Shown here one piece after another: positions 34,754-44,148 of a stretch of DNA of 64,000 nt. The notes under the pieces are model-generated. The model had not been told where the DNA came from. It worked only from the letters and a program-made list of their open reading frames with translations, and made no database searches. Numbering within the stretch: position 1 is the stretch's first letter; the number at the start of each line of letters is the position of its first letter. Source of the DNA: Kaistella antarctica (GTDB lineage: Bacteria > Bacteroidota > Bacteroidia > Flavobacteriales > Weeksellaceae); the NCBI RefSeq assembly GCF_900109615.1, contig NZ_FOIX01000002.1, positions 620,001 through 684,000 on the forward strand. Direction: 5' to 3'. Both the position numbers and the translations under genes were made by a program.

Positions 34754-36697
34754 ATGCACCTGAAATCTTTTATTCCGGTTTTTTTGTTGACTGGCGCAGC
34801 GTTTTTTGCTCAAACCAAGAATGATATCATCGTTCCTAATGAGAATCTGATAACCGAAAATATTCCCGCGATTCCGAAAAGTTTAAACGAAAAAATTAAG
34901 AAATACACCGAAAGCAGAAGTGCGAACTTTACCGCAATTCATCCTAATGGAAAAGAGCTGATCATGGTGACCAGATTTGCTTCTACCAATCAATTGCACC
35001 ATTTAACGCAACCTTTAGGCAACCGTAAACAAATTACCTTTTTTGATGAACCTGTGAATTCTGCAGATTTTGAACCAACAGAAGGAAAATATTTAGTCTA
35101 TTCAAAAGACATTGGCGGAAATGAATTCGGTCAACTTTTTAAATTAGATTTGAATTCGATGGAATCCACGCTGCTAACAGATGGCGGAAGATCCCAAAAC
35201 GGCGGTATGCGCTGGAAGAAAGATGGCTCAGGTTTCTACTTTTCTTCAACCAAAAGAAATGGCGGCGACCGGGATATTTATTTCATGAATCCGTTAAAAC
35301 CGAACGAAACCAAATTGATTTTGGAAGTGAAAGGCGGCGGTTGGGGAATTTCTGATATATCTGAAGATGGCAAAAAACTCATCATTGGCGAATATGTTTC
35401 TGCAAATGAATCACATCTTTATTTATTCGATACGGAAACCAAAAAACTGGAACCGATTACCGATCGAAATGAAAAACAGATTGTTCAAAGCAGTGCTAAG
35501 TTCGCTAAGAACTCCGATGAGATCTGGTATGTAACCGATCGTGATAATGAGTTTAAGAGATTGGCTTTAATGAATTTGAAAACGAAAAAAATCAATTATT
35601 TCACAACGGAGATTCCGTGGGAAGTTTCGGGTTTATCTTTATCGAAAGACAAATCAAAAATCGCTTTTGAAATTAATGAAAGTGGCTTGAATAAATTATA
35701 TCTGATGGATACTTCTACCAAGAAATATTCGGAGATTAAAGGTTTAGCAGTTGGATTGATTAACGGAACTGCCTTTACCAAAGATGGTAAATCATTATTT
35801 TTTGCACAATCTACTTACGATTCTTCCTCTGATATTTACAAATTGGATTTAGCCACCAATAAAATCGAAAGATGGACTGACAGCGAGCAAGGAGAAATGC
35901 CGAAAGCTGATATGTCAAAACCAAAATTAATTGAATGGACCAGTTTTGACAAGATGAAAATCTCTGGATTCTATTATCCAGTTTCTAAAAAGTTCACTGG
36001 GAAAAGACCAGTTCTAATTAATATTCATGGTGGTCCGGAAGGACAATCGATGGCGTCTTCTTTGGGTTCTAATAATTATTACACCAATGAAATGGGCGTG
36101 GCTTTGATTTACCCGAATGTTCGTGGGTCTTCAGGTTTCGGTAAAACTTATATTGCCAGTGACAACGGTTTCAATAGAATGAATTCTGTGAAAGACATCG
36201 ACTCTTTATTAGATTGGATTGCCAAACAACCAGAACTCGATAAAGACCGAATTATGATCATGGGCGGAAGTTATGGAGGTTTTATGACTTTGGCAACGGC
36301 TTATGAATACGCAGACCGAATCAGATGTTCGGTTGATGTAGTTGGAATTTCTGACTTTAACACCTTCCTAAAAAATACCGAAGAATACCGACGTGATTTA
36401 AGAAGAGCAGAGTATGGTGATGAACGCGATCCGAAAATGAGTGAATTTTTCACCAAGATTGCACCTTTAAATAATACCGATAAAATTAAAAAACCAATGT
36501 TCATTATTCAGGGAACAAACGATCCAAGAGTTCCTGTGACTGAAGCGATGCAAATGCGTGATAAACTAAAAGCACAAGGAAATACCGTTTGGTATTTAGA
36601 AGCTAAAAATGAAGGTCACGGTTTCCGTAAAAAAGAAAACGTAGATTATCAAAGGCTGGCTGTTATTAAGTTTATGCAAGAGTATCTCTTAAATTAG
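34754..36697 (+). CDS. secreted S9 family prolyl oligopeptidase / acylaminoacyl-peptidase-like
   Basis: A 647-residue serine peptidase with a signal peptide (KSFIPVFLLTGAAFFAQ). Residues about 60-390 form a WD40-like beta-propeller (repeats such as FYFSSTKRNGGDRDIYFM and GLSLSKDKSKIAFEIN). The alpha/beta-hydrolase domain (about 395-647) carries the nucleophile Ser506 in GGSYGGFMT, the Asp in GTNDPRVPV and the His in EGHGFRKKEN. It should cleave short peptides, often after Pro or from blocked N-termini, in the periplasm. It is a single-gene unit between terminators. Confidence 0.94.
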   Translation: MHLKSFIPVFLLTGAAFFAQTKNDIIVPNENLITENIPAIPKSLNEKIKKYTESRSANFTAIHPNGKELIMVTRFASTNQLHHLTQPLGNRKQITFFDEPVNSADFEPTEGKYLVYSKDIGGNEFGQLFKLDLNSMESTLLTDGGRSQNGGMRWKKDGSGFYFSSTKRNGGDRDIYFMNPLKPNETKLILEVKGGGWGISDISEDGKKLIIGEYVSANESHLYLFDTETKKLEPITDRNEKQIVQSSAKFAKNSDEIWYVTDRDNEFKRLALMNLKTKKINYFTTEIPWEVSGLSLSKDKSKIAFEINESGLNKLYLMDTSTKKYSEIKGLAVGLINGTAFTKDGKSLFFAQSTYDSSSDIYKLDLATNKIERWTDSEQGEMPKADMSKPKLIEWTSFDKMKISGFYYPVSKKFTGKRPVLINIHGGPEGQSMASSLGSNNYYTNEMGVALIYPNVRGSSGFGKTYIASDNGFNRMNSVKDIDSLLDWIAKQPELDKDRIMIMGGSYGGFMTLATAYEYADRIRCSVDVVGISDFNTFLKNTEEYRRDLRRAEYGDERDPKMSEFFTKIAPLNNTDKIKKPMFIIQGTNDPRVPVTEAMQMRDKLKAQGNTVWYLEAKNEGHGFRKKENVDYQRLAVIKFMQEYLLN

Positions 36698-36725
36698 TAA
36701 CTGCAGCATTGCAATATTACAACAG

Positions 36726-36752
36726 GAAACCACAGATTATGTCTGTGGTTTC
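36726..36752 (+). terminator. hairpin terminator after the S9 peptidase gene
   Basis: GAAACCACAG-ATTATGT-CTGTGGTTTC perfect stem. The next gene's -7 box begins two bases later, so terminator and promoter are packed together. Confidence 0.88.
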
Positions 36753-36753
36753 T

Positions 36754-36761
36754 TATTTTTG
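36754..36761 (+). promoter_or_regulatory. Bacteroidota -7 promoter box of the patatin gene
   Basis: TATTTTTG, an exact TAnnTTTG match 15 bases before the ATG at 36777. Confidence 0.5.
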
Positions 36762-36776
36762 TCTAACTTATTTAAA

Positions 36777-37562
36777 ATGGAAAAATATAATTTAGGTTTG
36801 GTTCTTTCCGGCGGTGGAACAAAAGGCCTTGCGCATGCAGGCGTTTTAAAATTTCTGGCTGAGAAAAATATCAACGTAGACGTATTGTCGTGCTGTAGCG
36901 CAGGCGCGATTGTTGGCGCTCTGCACGGCGTCGGAAAATCTGGAGAGGAAATATTGGATTTTTTTAAATCGGTCTATTTCTTTAACTGGCGACATTTTGC
37001 GTTCAATAAACCGGGCTTAGTTTCTTCCAGAATTTTTTCAAATTATTTGTATCCTATTTTTGAAGACATGACCATTGGAGAATTGGATATTAATTTGAAA
37101 ATAATCGCTACCGAATTGGTTTCAGGCGAGCAGAAAATTTTTGAAGGCAGTGACAAAATTGTCGATGCCGTGATCGCCTCTTGCTCCATTCCTGGAATTA
37201 CGGTGCCTTATATTGTTGGCGACAAAATGTATAGTGACGGAGGCGTTTTAAATAATTTTCCAGCAGATATCATTCATCTGGACTGTAAAAAGCTAATTGG
37301 CGTTTATGTTTCGCCTCCGCAAGATGTTGAAATTGGAGATCTTAACACTATAAAAGCCGTCACAACCAGAGCTTATGAATTAATGTCGCACCGCACAGAA
37401 ATTCATAAATTTTCTTACTGTGACTGGATTATTACGTCTAAAAAATTAGCCAACTATGGAACTTTTGAAAGAAATGCAGAGCGATTAGAAGAGAATTTTG
37501 AGATAGGTTATCAAGCAGCAAAGTCTTCTTACGATGAAAGTATTTTCAAAACAGATATTTAA
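36777..37562 (+). CDS. patatin-like phospholipase
   Basis: A 261-residue patatin-fold lipid acyl hydrolase. The TTG at 36759 is an upstream alternative; ATG 36777 fits the family better. The oxyanion loop is LVLSGGGTKGLAHAG (residues 9-23), the nucleophile is Ser41 in CCSAGAIVG and the catalytic Asp is Asp154 in YSDGGVLNNFP. The residue two before the nucleophile is Cys rather than the usual Gly of GxSxG. No signal peptide, so cytoplasmic or membrane-peripheral. The 3' end overlaps the convergent dgkA gene by 17 bases, without a terminator between. Confidence 0.9.
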   Translation: MEKYNLGLVLSGGGTKGLAHAGVLKFLAEKNINVDVLSCCSAGAIVGALHGVGKSGEEILDFFKSVYFFNWRHFAFNKPGLVSSRIFSNYLYPIFEDMTIGELDINLKIIATELVSGEQKIFEGSDKIVDAVIASCSIPGITVPYIVGDKMYSDGGVLNNFPADIIHLDCKKLIGVYVSPPQDVEIGDLNTIKAVTTRAYELMSHRTEIHKFSYCDWIITSKKLANYGTFERNAERLEENFEIGYQAAKSSYDESIFKTDI

Positions 37563-37899
37563 AATAAATTAAAACTCCAACCACCACTGAAGCCATCGTC
37601 ATTATAAATACAGAGCCGGCTGCCATGTCTTTAATGATTTTAATTCTCTCGTCATACTCTGGCTGAATAATATCGCATATTTTTTCGACACAAGTATTCA
37701 AAATCTCTAAACTTAAAACGGCAAAACAGACCACCAAAATAATAGCTGCATCTACGGTAGAGACCCTTAAATAAACAATAAGGAAAAGGTTAACCAGCAA
37801 AGCGAAAACTTCAATTTGAAAATTACGTTCAGACTTTAGCATCCAAACTGCGCCTTTAATGGCGTTCCAAAAACTTTTATGAATCGGCGGTTTCCTCAT
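37546..37899 (-). CDS. dgkA: diacylglycerol kinase family protein (probable undecaprenol or lipid kinase)
   Basis: A 117-residue integral membrane lipid kinase of the DagK family. There are three hydrophobic helices (about 30-46, 52-66 and 95-115) and the family core SLEILNTCVEKICDII with the catalytic Glu, followed by KIIKDMAAGSV. In Gram-positive relatives this enzyme phosphorylates undecaprenol; the substrate here is uncertain. Its ATG overlaps the stop of the upstream M28 peptidase gene by one base (37899), showing translational coupling. Its own 3' end overlaps the convergent patatin gene by 17 bases. Confidence 0.88.
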   Translation of the reverse strand: MRKPPIHKSFWNAIKGAVWMLKSERNFQIEVFALLVNLFLIVYLRVSTVDAAIILVVCFAVLSLEILNTCVEKICDIIQPEYDERIKIIKDMAAGSVFIMTMASVVVGVLIYFKYLF

Positions 37900-39263
37900 T
37901 ACCAGTTTTTATCAATCATATAAATTAATTGCCCCATCGTTACCGCTCCTAAAAGCAATTCTCTTCTGTTGACTTTATCAAAAGTATCTTCCTCGGAATG
38001 ATGGATGTCGAAATATCTCTGCGAATCAGGGATTAGTCCTGCTAACGGAACACCTAGCGGTTCCATGGGTTCTATATCTGTCCCGGCATACTCTAACTCA
38101 AAATTATGAATTCCGTACGGCAAAAATAATGTTCTCCAAGATTGAATTTGTTCGCGCTTTGTACGATCCATTAATAATGAAATTCCGCGCGGCGTAAATC
38201 CGCCACCATCACTTTCAATGGCAAATAAATGTTTCTCATTATTTTTCTTGATGTTTTCAGCATATTGTTTTCCGCCTTTTACGCCGTTTTCTTCATTGGC
38301 AAAACAAACAACTCGAATCGTGTGGTTATTTTTGATTCCGAGGTTTTTAAAGGTTCTCAAGACTTCAATACTTTGAACGATTCCGGCGCCGTCATCTTGC
38401 GCACCTTCGCCCACATCCCAAGAATCTAAATGTCCACCAACCACGATGACGCTTTTATCTTTCTTGCCCGTAATTTCTCCAATCACTGAATGAGAAAGTT
38501 TCTCTCCTTTCATGGCCGCATTAGAATTTAATTTAGCAAATACTTTTTGTGTTTTTAAAGTTTTCTCCAGTTCATCAGCACTTTTTGGTCCAATAGCAAC
38601 AGCTGGGATTTTAGTCGTATCATCTTCTGCATAACGCATCGCTCCAGTATGTGGAACGTCATCAAACGCAGAAGAAAGCGAACGGATAAGGACGGCTTTT
38701 GCACCTCTTTTTCCGGCCCAAGAAGCAGTGGCTCTACGGTAAATTGAGGCATCACCGTAAGCCTGACCTGTCATAATAAATTTTTGGTTGAAGGCATAAT
38801 TAAAGAATATAATCTTCCCTTTTATGGCAGCATCAGGAAGTTGATCGAACTCTTCTTTATTTTTCACAAATACAATTTCTCCCTCTAAATCTTTTCCTTT
38901 TGTTCCTTCAGAATTCCCCAAGGAAAGCATTCTCAACGTTTTCCATATTCCGTTTCCTTCTTTTATTTGAAGGGATTCTTTGCCACGTTCCCAAACAGGA
39001 ACCATCACTTCTTCTTTCCAGACTTTGTCGGCACCCGCTTCTCTTAATTTTAAAACAGCCCAATCGACGGATTTTTCATAAGCTGCGGAACCACTTAATC
39101 GATGTCCGATGTTTTGAGTCAGATCTCTTAAATTTTCATACGCTGTTCCATTAACCAACATTTCATCAGAAATATTTTTGAATTGAATAGAATCAGAATT
39201 TTGCTGGGAAAATAAAAATCCGCCCAAAAAGAGCGGAAGTATTTTTATAATTGAATAATTCAT
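37899..39263 (-). CDS. secreted M28 family metallopeptidase with PA-type insert
   Basis: A 454-residue zinc aminopeptidase or carboxypeptidase Q-like enzyme. A signal peptide (YSIIKILPLFLGGFLFSQQ) directs export. Residues about 110-250 resemble a protease-associated insert; the M28 core holds the zinc ligands in VGGHLDSWDVG, the bridging Asp in DDGAGIVQS, the Glu pair in ANEENGVKGG, and later Asp/His in IESDGGG and DIHHSEEDTFDKV. All are in expected order. It is the first gene of a pair with dgkA (one-base overlap). Confidence 0.92.
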   Translation of the reverse strand: MNYSIIKILPLFLGGFLFSQQNSDSIQFKNISDEMLVNGTAYENLRDLTQNIGHRLSGSAAYEKSVDWAVLKLREAGADKVWKEEVMVPVWERGKESLQIKEGNGIWKTLRMLSLGNSEGTKGKDLEGEIVFVKNKEEFDQLPDAAIKGKIIFFNYAFNQKFIMTGQAYGDASIYRRATASWAGKRGAKAVLIRSLSSAFDDVPHTGAMRYAEDDTTKIPAVAIGPKSADELEKTLKTQKVFAKLNSNAAMKGEKLSHSVIGEITGKKDKSVIVVGGHLDSWDVGEGAQDDGAGIVQSIEVLRTFKNLGIKNNHTIRVVCFANEENGVKGGKQYAENIKKNNEKHLFAIESDGGGFTPRGISLLMDRTKREQIQSWRTLFLPYGIHNFELEYAGTDIEPMEPLGVPLAGLIPDSQRYFDIHHSEEDTFDKVNRRELLLGAVTMGQLIYMIDKNW

Positions 39264-39316
39264 AGGATTTAAATTGATGACTCAAATTTAAAAAAAAATT
39301 AATAACAAAAGTACAA

Positions 39317-40561
39317 TTATTGCTTCATATCGTACATAACTAAAGCTGTGACTAATTTGGGTTCGATATATGTACATTTCGGCGGCATAATCGTTTTATT
39401 ATCGGACACTTTTAACAAGTCATTGAAACTTACGGGATAAATTCCAAAACCTACTTTAAATTTACCGGAATCTACGTTTTCTTTAATGTCATTAATCCCT
39501 GCAATAGAAGAAGTTCCTTTGATATAGGTGATTGCCTCAGTTTCTTTTGGATCGGCTATTCCTAAGATATCTTTGAAAATATACTCCTCCAACAATAAAT
39601 GGTCAAGGTCATTCAGTTCGCTCTGTTGCTTTCTTAATTCATGTTTAACGTGCAAAGAATAAAACTTTCCACCCAAATACATGGAGATATGAAATTTCTG
39701 GGAAGGGTAGTAGGGTTGTTCCCCTTTTTCATGAAGAAGAAAATTCTTTTCAATTTCGGCTATAAATTCCTTTTCACTTAGTCCGTTCAAATCGGCTAGA
39801 AGTCTGTTATAATCATGAATTTTGATGGATTGGTTAGAGACTACATAGCTAAAAACATAATTGTATAATTCGGTGCCAGAGTGCTTCTTATTTTTGTTTT
39901 TTTGGTTTTCTGCGTTAAGAGCAGCAGATCCAATCCGATGGTGACCGTCGGCGATATAAAAGGAATCGATTTGCTCAAGAACTTCTTTGAACTGAAGCAT
40001 CTTCAATCGATTGTCGATTTGCCAAACTTTATGTCTGGTTCCGTTTTCATCTAAATAATTCAAGACAGGAACATTTTTCTCTTCATGGTTCATCAGCATT
40101 TCCACTTTCGGATTTGCCATATAAGTCAGCAAAACGGGCTCCGCCTGAACATCAACTTTATCTAAATAATAGGCCAGCTTTTCTTTACGATAAGTGAGCG
40201 TAGATTCATGCTTTTTTATTTTTCCATTTTTAAAATCCTCCACACTAACCAAGCCTAAAAGGCCGCGGAATATGGTTTTATTCGCTAAAATTTGGGAATA
40301 TAGATAATAGGAAGAATTATCTCGAATTAATTTCCGATCATCTAAAAGTTCTTCAAAATTCGTTCTGATCTTTCGAAGATTTCGGTCGATATCTTTCGAT
40401 TTACTTACCACGTAAGGTTTGATCATTTGGATATACGACGAGTCGATTTGAGATTTTTTTTGAATTTCTTCCTGCGTGAAATTATCCAAGGGGTGCGTAG
40501 GAAAAATATCCACATAATCCTCGCTCGGACGAATTCCTCGGAATGGTTTAAATGTCGGCAT
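39317..40561 (-). CDS. DUF1015 family protein
   Basis: A 414-residue DUF1015 protein. The N-terminal PFRGIRPSEDYVD motif, the central ADGHHRIGSAAL motif with two His, and the HESTLTYRKEKLAYYLDK segment are diagnostic. The family is conserved and often lies beside serA and serC, as here, so a role linked to serine or phosphoserine metabolism is suspected, but none is proven. It starts three bases after the serA stop, so it belongs to the serC-serA operon. Confidence 0.9.
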   Translation of the reverse strand: MPTFKPFRGIRPSEDYVDIFPTHPLDNFTQEEIQKKSQIDSSYIQMIKPYVVSKSKDIDRNLRKIRTNFEELLDDRKLIRDNSSYYLYSQILANKTIFRGLLGLVSVEDFKNGKIKKHESTLTYRKEKLAYYLDKVDVQAEPVLLTYMANPKVEMLMNHEEKNVPVLNYLDENGTRHKVWQIDNRLKMLQFKEVLEQIDSFYIADGHHRIGSAALNAENQKNKNKKHSGTELYNYVFSYVVSNQSIKIHDYNRLLADLNGLSEKEFIAEIEKNFLLHEKGEQPYYPSQKFHISMYLGGKFYSLHVKHELRKQQSELNDLDHLLLEEYIFKDILGIADPKETEAITYIKGTSSIAGINDIKENVDSGKFKVGFGIYPVSFNDLLKVSDNKTIMPPKCTYIEPKLVTALVMYDMKQ

Positions 40562-40564
40562 ATG

Positions 40565-41527
40565 TTAGGATAATTTCTTTTTAATGGCTATAATTTGCTC
40601 TGCAAGTTCCCTGCCAATTTTCTGTTGTGCATCTTGCGTGTTGCCACCTAAATGAGGCGAAAGCGATAAGTATGGATTCATTAAAATTGCCAATTCTGGA
40701 TTGGGTTCTTTTTCGAAAACATCCAGCGCCGCACCGGCAACTTTTCCATTGTCAATGGCTTCGAGCAAAGTAACTTCATTGATGACTCCGCCCCTTGCAG
40801 TGTTGACGATGAAAACTCCGTCTTTCATCATTTCAAACTGTGCTGAATCAATAATATATTCCTTTGTTTTCGGGGTATTGATACTTAGAAAATCAACGTC
40901 TTTCAAAAACTCTTTGGTATCGTTGGTCGAAGTAATCTTAAATTCAATTTCTTGTCCATCAAAGAAATTGATTGAAACTGTTTCTGTTTTTGCATTTCTG
41001 GTCAGAACTTTCACTTTCATTCCGAGAGAAATACCGATCTTAATTACCTCTTGGCCAATTCCACCAAATCCAATTACTCCCAAGGTTTTCCCTTCCAATT
41101 CAACGGCCTTTGAAAATGACTTTTTCAAGTCTTTGAAATGAGTTTCACCTTCAAGCGGCATTAGTCGGTTGGACTCATGTAGAAATCGCGCCAAAGAAAA
41201 GAAGTGACCGAAGACCAATTCTGCCACGGAGCGACATGATGCGTTTGGCGTATTGATTACATATTTTCCTTTTTCAATTGCATATTCAACATCAATATTA
41301 TCCATGCCAACCCCACCGCGACCGATGATTTTCAACTCTGGACAAGCGTCGATAATATCTTTTCTGACTTTGGTAGCGCTTCTAACCAACAAGACATCTA
41401 CTTGATTTTCATTAATGAATTTAATGAGATGTTCCTGTGAGACTTTTGCTTCTAAAATTTCGATTCCTGCTTCAGTTAGCAGTTGTTCTCCGGCTTTAGA
41501 AAGACCGTCATTAGCAAGAACTATCAT
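40565..41527 (-). CDS. serA: D-3-phosphoglycerate dehydrogenase
   Basis: A 320-residue D-2-hydroxyacid dehydrogenase. NAD-binding residues GVIGFGGIGQEVIKIG, Arg in NTARGGVINE, Glu and the catalytic His in SPHLGGNTQDAQ are all present. It catalyses the first step of serine synthesis from 3-phosphoglycerate. It is the short form without C-terminal ACT or ASB domains, so serine feedback through ACT is not expected. Its ATG overlaps the serC stop by one base and DUF1015 follows after three bases: one operon serC-serA-DUF1015. Confidence 0.95.
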   Translation of the reverse strand: MIVLANDGLSKAGEQLLTEAGIEILEAKVSQEHLIKFINENQVDVLLVRSATKVRKDIIDACPELKIIGRGGVGMDNIDVEYAIEKGKYVINTPNASCRSVAELVFGHFFSLARFLHESNRLMPLEGETHFKDLKKSFSKAVELEGKTLGVIGFGGIGQEVIKIGISLGMKVKVLTRNAKTETVSINFFDGQEIEFKITSTNDTKEFLKDVDFLSINTPKTKEYIIDSAQFEMMKDGVFIVNTARGGVINEVTLLEAIDNGKVAGAALDVFEKEPNPELAILMNPYLSLSPHLGGNTQDAQQKIGRELAEQIIAIKKKLS

Positions 41528-42591
41528 TAATTTAAATTTTTCATTACGTCAACTAAAACTTGAACACTTTCGATGGGCAGAGCATTATACATGCTTGCAC
41601 GATAACCGCCAACACTTCTATGTCCGTTCAGACCACTAATTCCGGCAGCTTTCCAGGCGTTATCGAATTCCTCTTTTCTTGTGTCATCAAGTAACTTGAA
41701 AGTAGCATTCATTAAGGAGCGATCTTCTCCATTACAAAAAGTTTCAAATAATGCATTTCGATCGATTTCGTCATAAAGCAACTTTGCCTTGGCTTCATTT
41801 TGAACTTCTGCCGCAGCGATCCCACCATTTTTATCTAAATGTTGTAACGTTAAAAGTGAGGCGTAAACCGGGAAAACGGGTGGAGTATTATACATGGATT
41901 CTTTAGCAATGTGCAAAGAATAATCTAACATTGAAGGAATGTCTCTTCCTGTTTTTCCTAGTATTTCTTTTTTCACAACGACTAAAGTTGCTCCAGCTGG
42001 ACCCATGTTTTTTTGAGCGCCGGCATAGATTAGATCAAATTGTGAAAAATCAATTACACGACTAAAAATATCTGAACTCATATCACAAACCAATAAAGTA
42101 TTTACTTTCGGAAATTCTCTCATTTGAGTTCCGTAAATGGTATTGTTAGAGGTGCAGTGAAAATAATCGTAATCACTTCCTACCGTGTACTTTTTTGGAA
42201 TGAAAGAATAATTGTCTTCTTTTGAAGACCCAACTACATCAACCGTTCCTAATTTTTTTCCTTCTTTAATGGCACCTGCCGCCCAAGTTCCAGTATCTGT
42301 ATAAGCAGCTTTTCCGTTTCCGGTTTTCATTAAATTAAAGGGAACCATTGCAAACTGCAAACTGGCGCCACCACCTAAATATAAAACTTCATAATCATCG
42401 CCCAACTTCATCAATCGCTTTACAATCGCTCTGGCTTCGTCCATTACGGCTACGAAATCTTTGCTACGGTGAGAAATCTCTAATAAAGATAACCCGCTTC
42501 CATTAAAATCGAGAATTGCTTCAGCCGATTTTTGGAAAACTTCCTGTGGTAAGATGCAGGGACCTGCACTGAAGTTGTGTTTTTTACTCAT
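41527..42591 (-). CDS. serC: 3-phosphoserine/phosphohydroxythreonine aminotransferase
   Basis: A 354-residue class V aminotransferase. HNFSAGPCILP at the N-terminus, the phosphate-binding GGGASLQF and the PLP Lys in YAGAQKNMGPAG are family hallmarks; SVGGYRASMYNALP closes the active site near the C-terminus. It makes phosphoserine from 3-phosphohydroxypyruvate and also serves pyridoxal-phosphate synthesis. It is the first gene of the serine operon, with one-base overlap into serA. Confidence 0.96.
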   Translation of the reverse strand: MSKKHNFSAGPCILPQEVFQKSAEAILDFNGSGLSLLEISHRSKDFVAVMDEARAIVKRLMKLGDDYEVLYLGGGASLQFAMVPFNLMKTGNGKAAYTDTGTWAAGAIKEGKKLGTVDVVGSSKEDNYSFIPKKYTVGSDYDYFHCTSNNTIYGTQMREFPKVNTLLVCDMSSDIFSRVIDFSQFDLIYAGAQKNMGPAGATLVVVKKEILGKTGRDIPSMLDYSLHIAKESMYNTPPVFPVYASLLTLQHLDKNGGIAAAEVQNEAKAKLLYDEIDRNALFETFCNGEDRSLMNATFKLLDDTRKEEFDNAWKAAGISGLNGHRSVGGYRASMYNALPIESVQVLVDVMKNLN

Positions 42592-42664
42592 ACTTTTTGG
42601 TTTTTATAAGGATGGAAGAAAAGTCGTCGTGAATTTTGAATTGGAATAATTTTAAAAACGGGGT

Positions 42665-42691
42665 AAAAAAAACGCTCACAATTGGTGAGCG
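42665..42691 (-). terminator. hairpin terminator after the ferredoxin gene
   Basis: On the minus strand CGCTCACC-AATT-GTGAGCG-type stem is followed by eight T. It separates the ferredoxin gene from the serC operon. Confidence 0.9.
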
Positions 42692-42698
42692 GGTTTCT

Positions 42699-43049
42699 TT
42701 ATTCTCCGTGCAAAAAGGCTTTTTTCTCGAGTAAACTTTCCTCTGATTCCACATGATCTTCATCTGGAATACAGCAGTCTACGGGACAAACCGCGGCACA
42801 TTGCGGTTCTTCATGGAAGCCCATACATTCGGTACACTTATCGGTGACAATGAAATATACATCGTCGCTTACGGGTTCTTGTGGGGAATCGGCGTCAATC
42901 GCTAAGCCTGATTTCATTACTACTTTTCCTTTAAGTGCAGTTCCATCTGAGGCTTTCCAATCAACCGCACCTTCATAGATTGCGTTGTTTGGACATTCTG
43001 GCTCACAAGCGCCACAATTAATACATTCGTCTGTTATTTTAATAGCCAT
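42699..43049 (-). CDS. 4Fe-4S dicluster ferredoxin
   Basis: A 116-residue ferredoxin with two cluster motifs: CINCGACEPECP near the N-terminus and CTECMGFHEEPQCAAVCP plus VDCC further on. A roughly 50-residue insert lies between the motifs (about 28-72) and the tail is acidic. It would carry electrons in the cytoplasm. In flavobacteria this gene commonly stands next to serC and divergent from an acyl-CoA reductase gene, as here; shared use is inferred. It has its own promoter and terminator. Confidence 0.93.
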   Translation of the reverse strand: MAIKITDECINCGACEPECPNNAIYEGAVDWKASDGTALKGKVVMKSGLAIDADSPQEPVSDDVYFIVTDKCTECMGFHEEPQCAAVCPVDCCIPDEDHVESEESLLEKKAFLHGE

Positions 43050-43065
43050 TGCTACTTTATTTTTT

Positions 43066-43073
43066 TAAATTTG
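43066..43073 (+). promoter_or_regulatory. Bacteroidota -7 promoter box of the acyl-CoA reductase gene
   Basis: TAAATTTG, an exact TAnnTTTG match 36 bases before the ATG at 43110, in the short divergent region shared with the ferredoxin gene. Confidence 0.55.
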
Positions 43074-43109
43074 TACAAAATTACTAAAAATACCTCAATT
43101 TCCCATACA

Positions 43110-44144
43110 ATGAACATAGAAAAACAAATTTCAGGCCTTTGTAAATTAAGTCTTTATATCAAAGAATTTTTACAAAAAGGTGGCGAAAATTTTAATGAAA
43201 GTGATGAGGAATTTAACGCAATCTTGCGAAAATCTGAAATTGAAAATTCCTGGTTTACTCTTGAAAATCAAAAAATCAGTTTGACTAAATGGGCGAATTT
43301 ACTGACTGAAAAGAACATAAAAAATTGGCTTTCAAAATATGATATTGGCAAATCTCCCAAAAAAGTAGGATTAATCTTGGCTGGAAATATTCCCTTGGTC
43401 GGATTTCATGATGTAATTTCAGTAATTTTAAGTCAGCATATTCCGGTGATAAAATTATCGTCAAAGGATAAAACAATGTTACCTTTTTTACTGAGTAAAT
43501 GGAACGAGTTTTCAGAAGGAAATATCAACTATGAATTTGCGGAGAGATTAAAAGATTTTGATGCAGTCATTGCAACTGGAAGCAATAATACCGCCAGATA
43601 CTTAGAGTACTATTTTAAAGATTCTTTGACTATTATTCGTAAAAACAGAACATCAGTTACCATCTTAAAAGGTGATGAAACGGTGGCGGAATTGCAACTT
43701 TTAGCAGAGGATATTTTCCGCTATTTTGGATTAGGCTGTCGTAATGTTACCAGACTTTTTATTCCGCATGATTTTTTAATCGATAAAATATTTGAAAGTT
43801 TCCTGAATTTTAAAGAAGTCATTAATCATAACAAATACGCCAACAATTACGAGTATAATCGCGCGATTTACTTATTAAATCAAGACCGATTTTGGGATAA
43901 TAATTTTGTAATGCTCAAAGAAGATGACGCTTTATTTTCGCCGCTTGCCGTGTTGAATTTCAGCCGTTACAATAATATTGAGGAGGTTCAAGATTTTATT
44001 AGTGAGAATGAACTGAATATTCAGGCGATTGTAGCCAACCCAGATTTAGGATTTGATTCCATCAACTTCGGAGAAGCGCAAAACCCTGGTTTAGATACTT
44101 ACGCTGATAACGTTGACACGATGAAGTTTTTAGAAGTGATTTAA
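43110..44144 (+). CDS. acyl-CoA reductase (LuxC-like)
   Basis: A 344-residue protein of the LuxC/acyl-CoA reductase family, a branch of the aldehyde dehydrogenase fold. The ATG at 43110 is preferred over a TTG at 43071. Recognisable segments are VGLILAGNIPLVGFHDVIS, IPVIKLSSKDKTMLPFL, FDAVIATGSNNTARYLEYYF and the catalytic Cys in FRYFGLGCRNVTRLF. It would reduce an acyl-CoA or acyl-protein to the aldehyde with NADPH. The divergent ferredoxin gene and the nearby DUF4286 gene form a neighbourhood seen in flavobacteria. Physiological substrate unknown. Confidence 0.85.
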   Translation: MNIEKQISGLCKLSLYIKEFLQKGGENFNESDEEFNAILRKSEIENSWFTLENQKISLTKWANLLTEKNIKNWLSKYDIGKSPKKVGLILAGNIPLVGFHDVISVILSQHIPVIKLSSKDKTMLPFLLSKWNEFSEGNINYEFAERLKDFDAVIATGSNNTARYLEYYFKDSLTIIRKNRTSVTILKGDETVAELQLLAEDIFRYFGLGCRNVTRLFIPHDFLIDKIFESFLNFKEVINHNKYANNYEYNRAIYLLNQDRFWDNNFVMLKEDDALFSPLAVLNFSRYNNIEEVQDFISENELNIQAIVANPDLGFDSINFGEAQNPGLDTYADNVDTMKFLEVI

Positions 44145-44148
44145 AAGC

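Noticed and set aside
36759-36776. TTG-started extension of the patatin gene
   Set aside because: The TTG lies within the -7 promoter box; ATG 36777 gives the normal family N-terminus.
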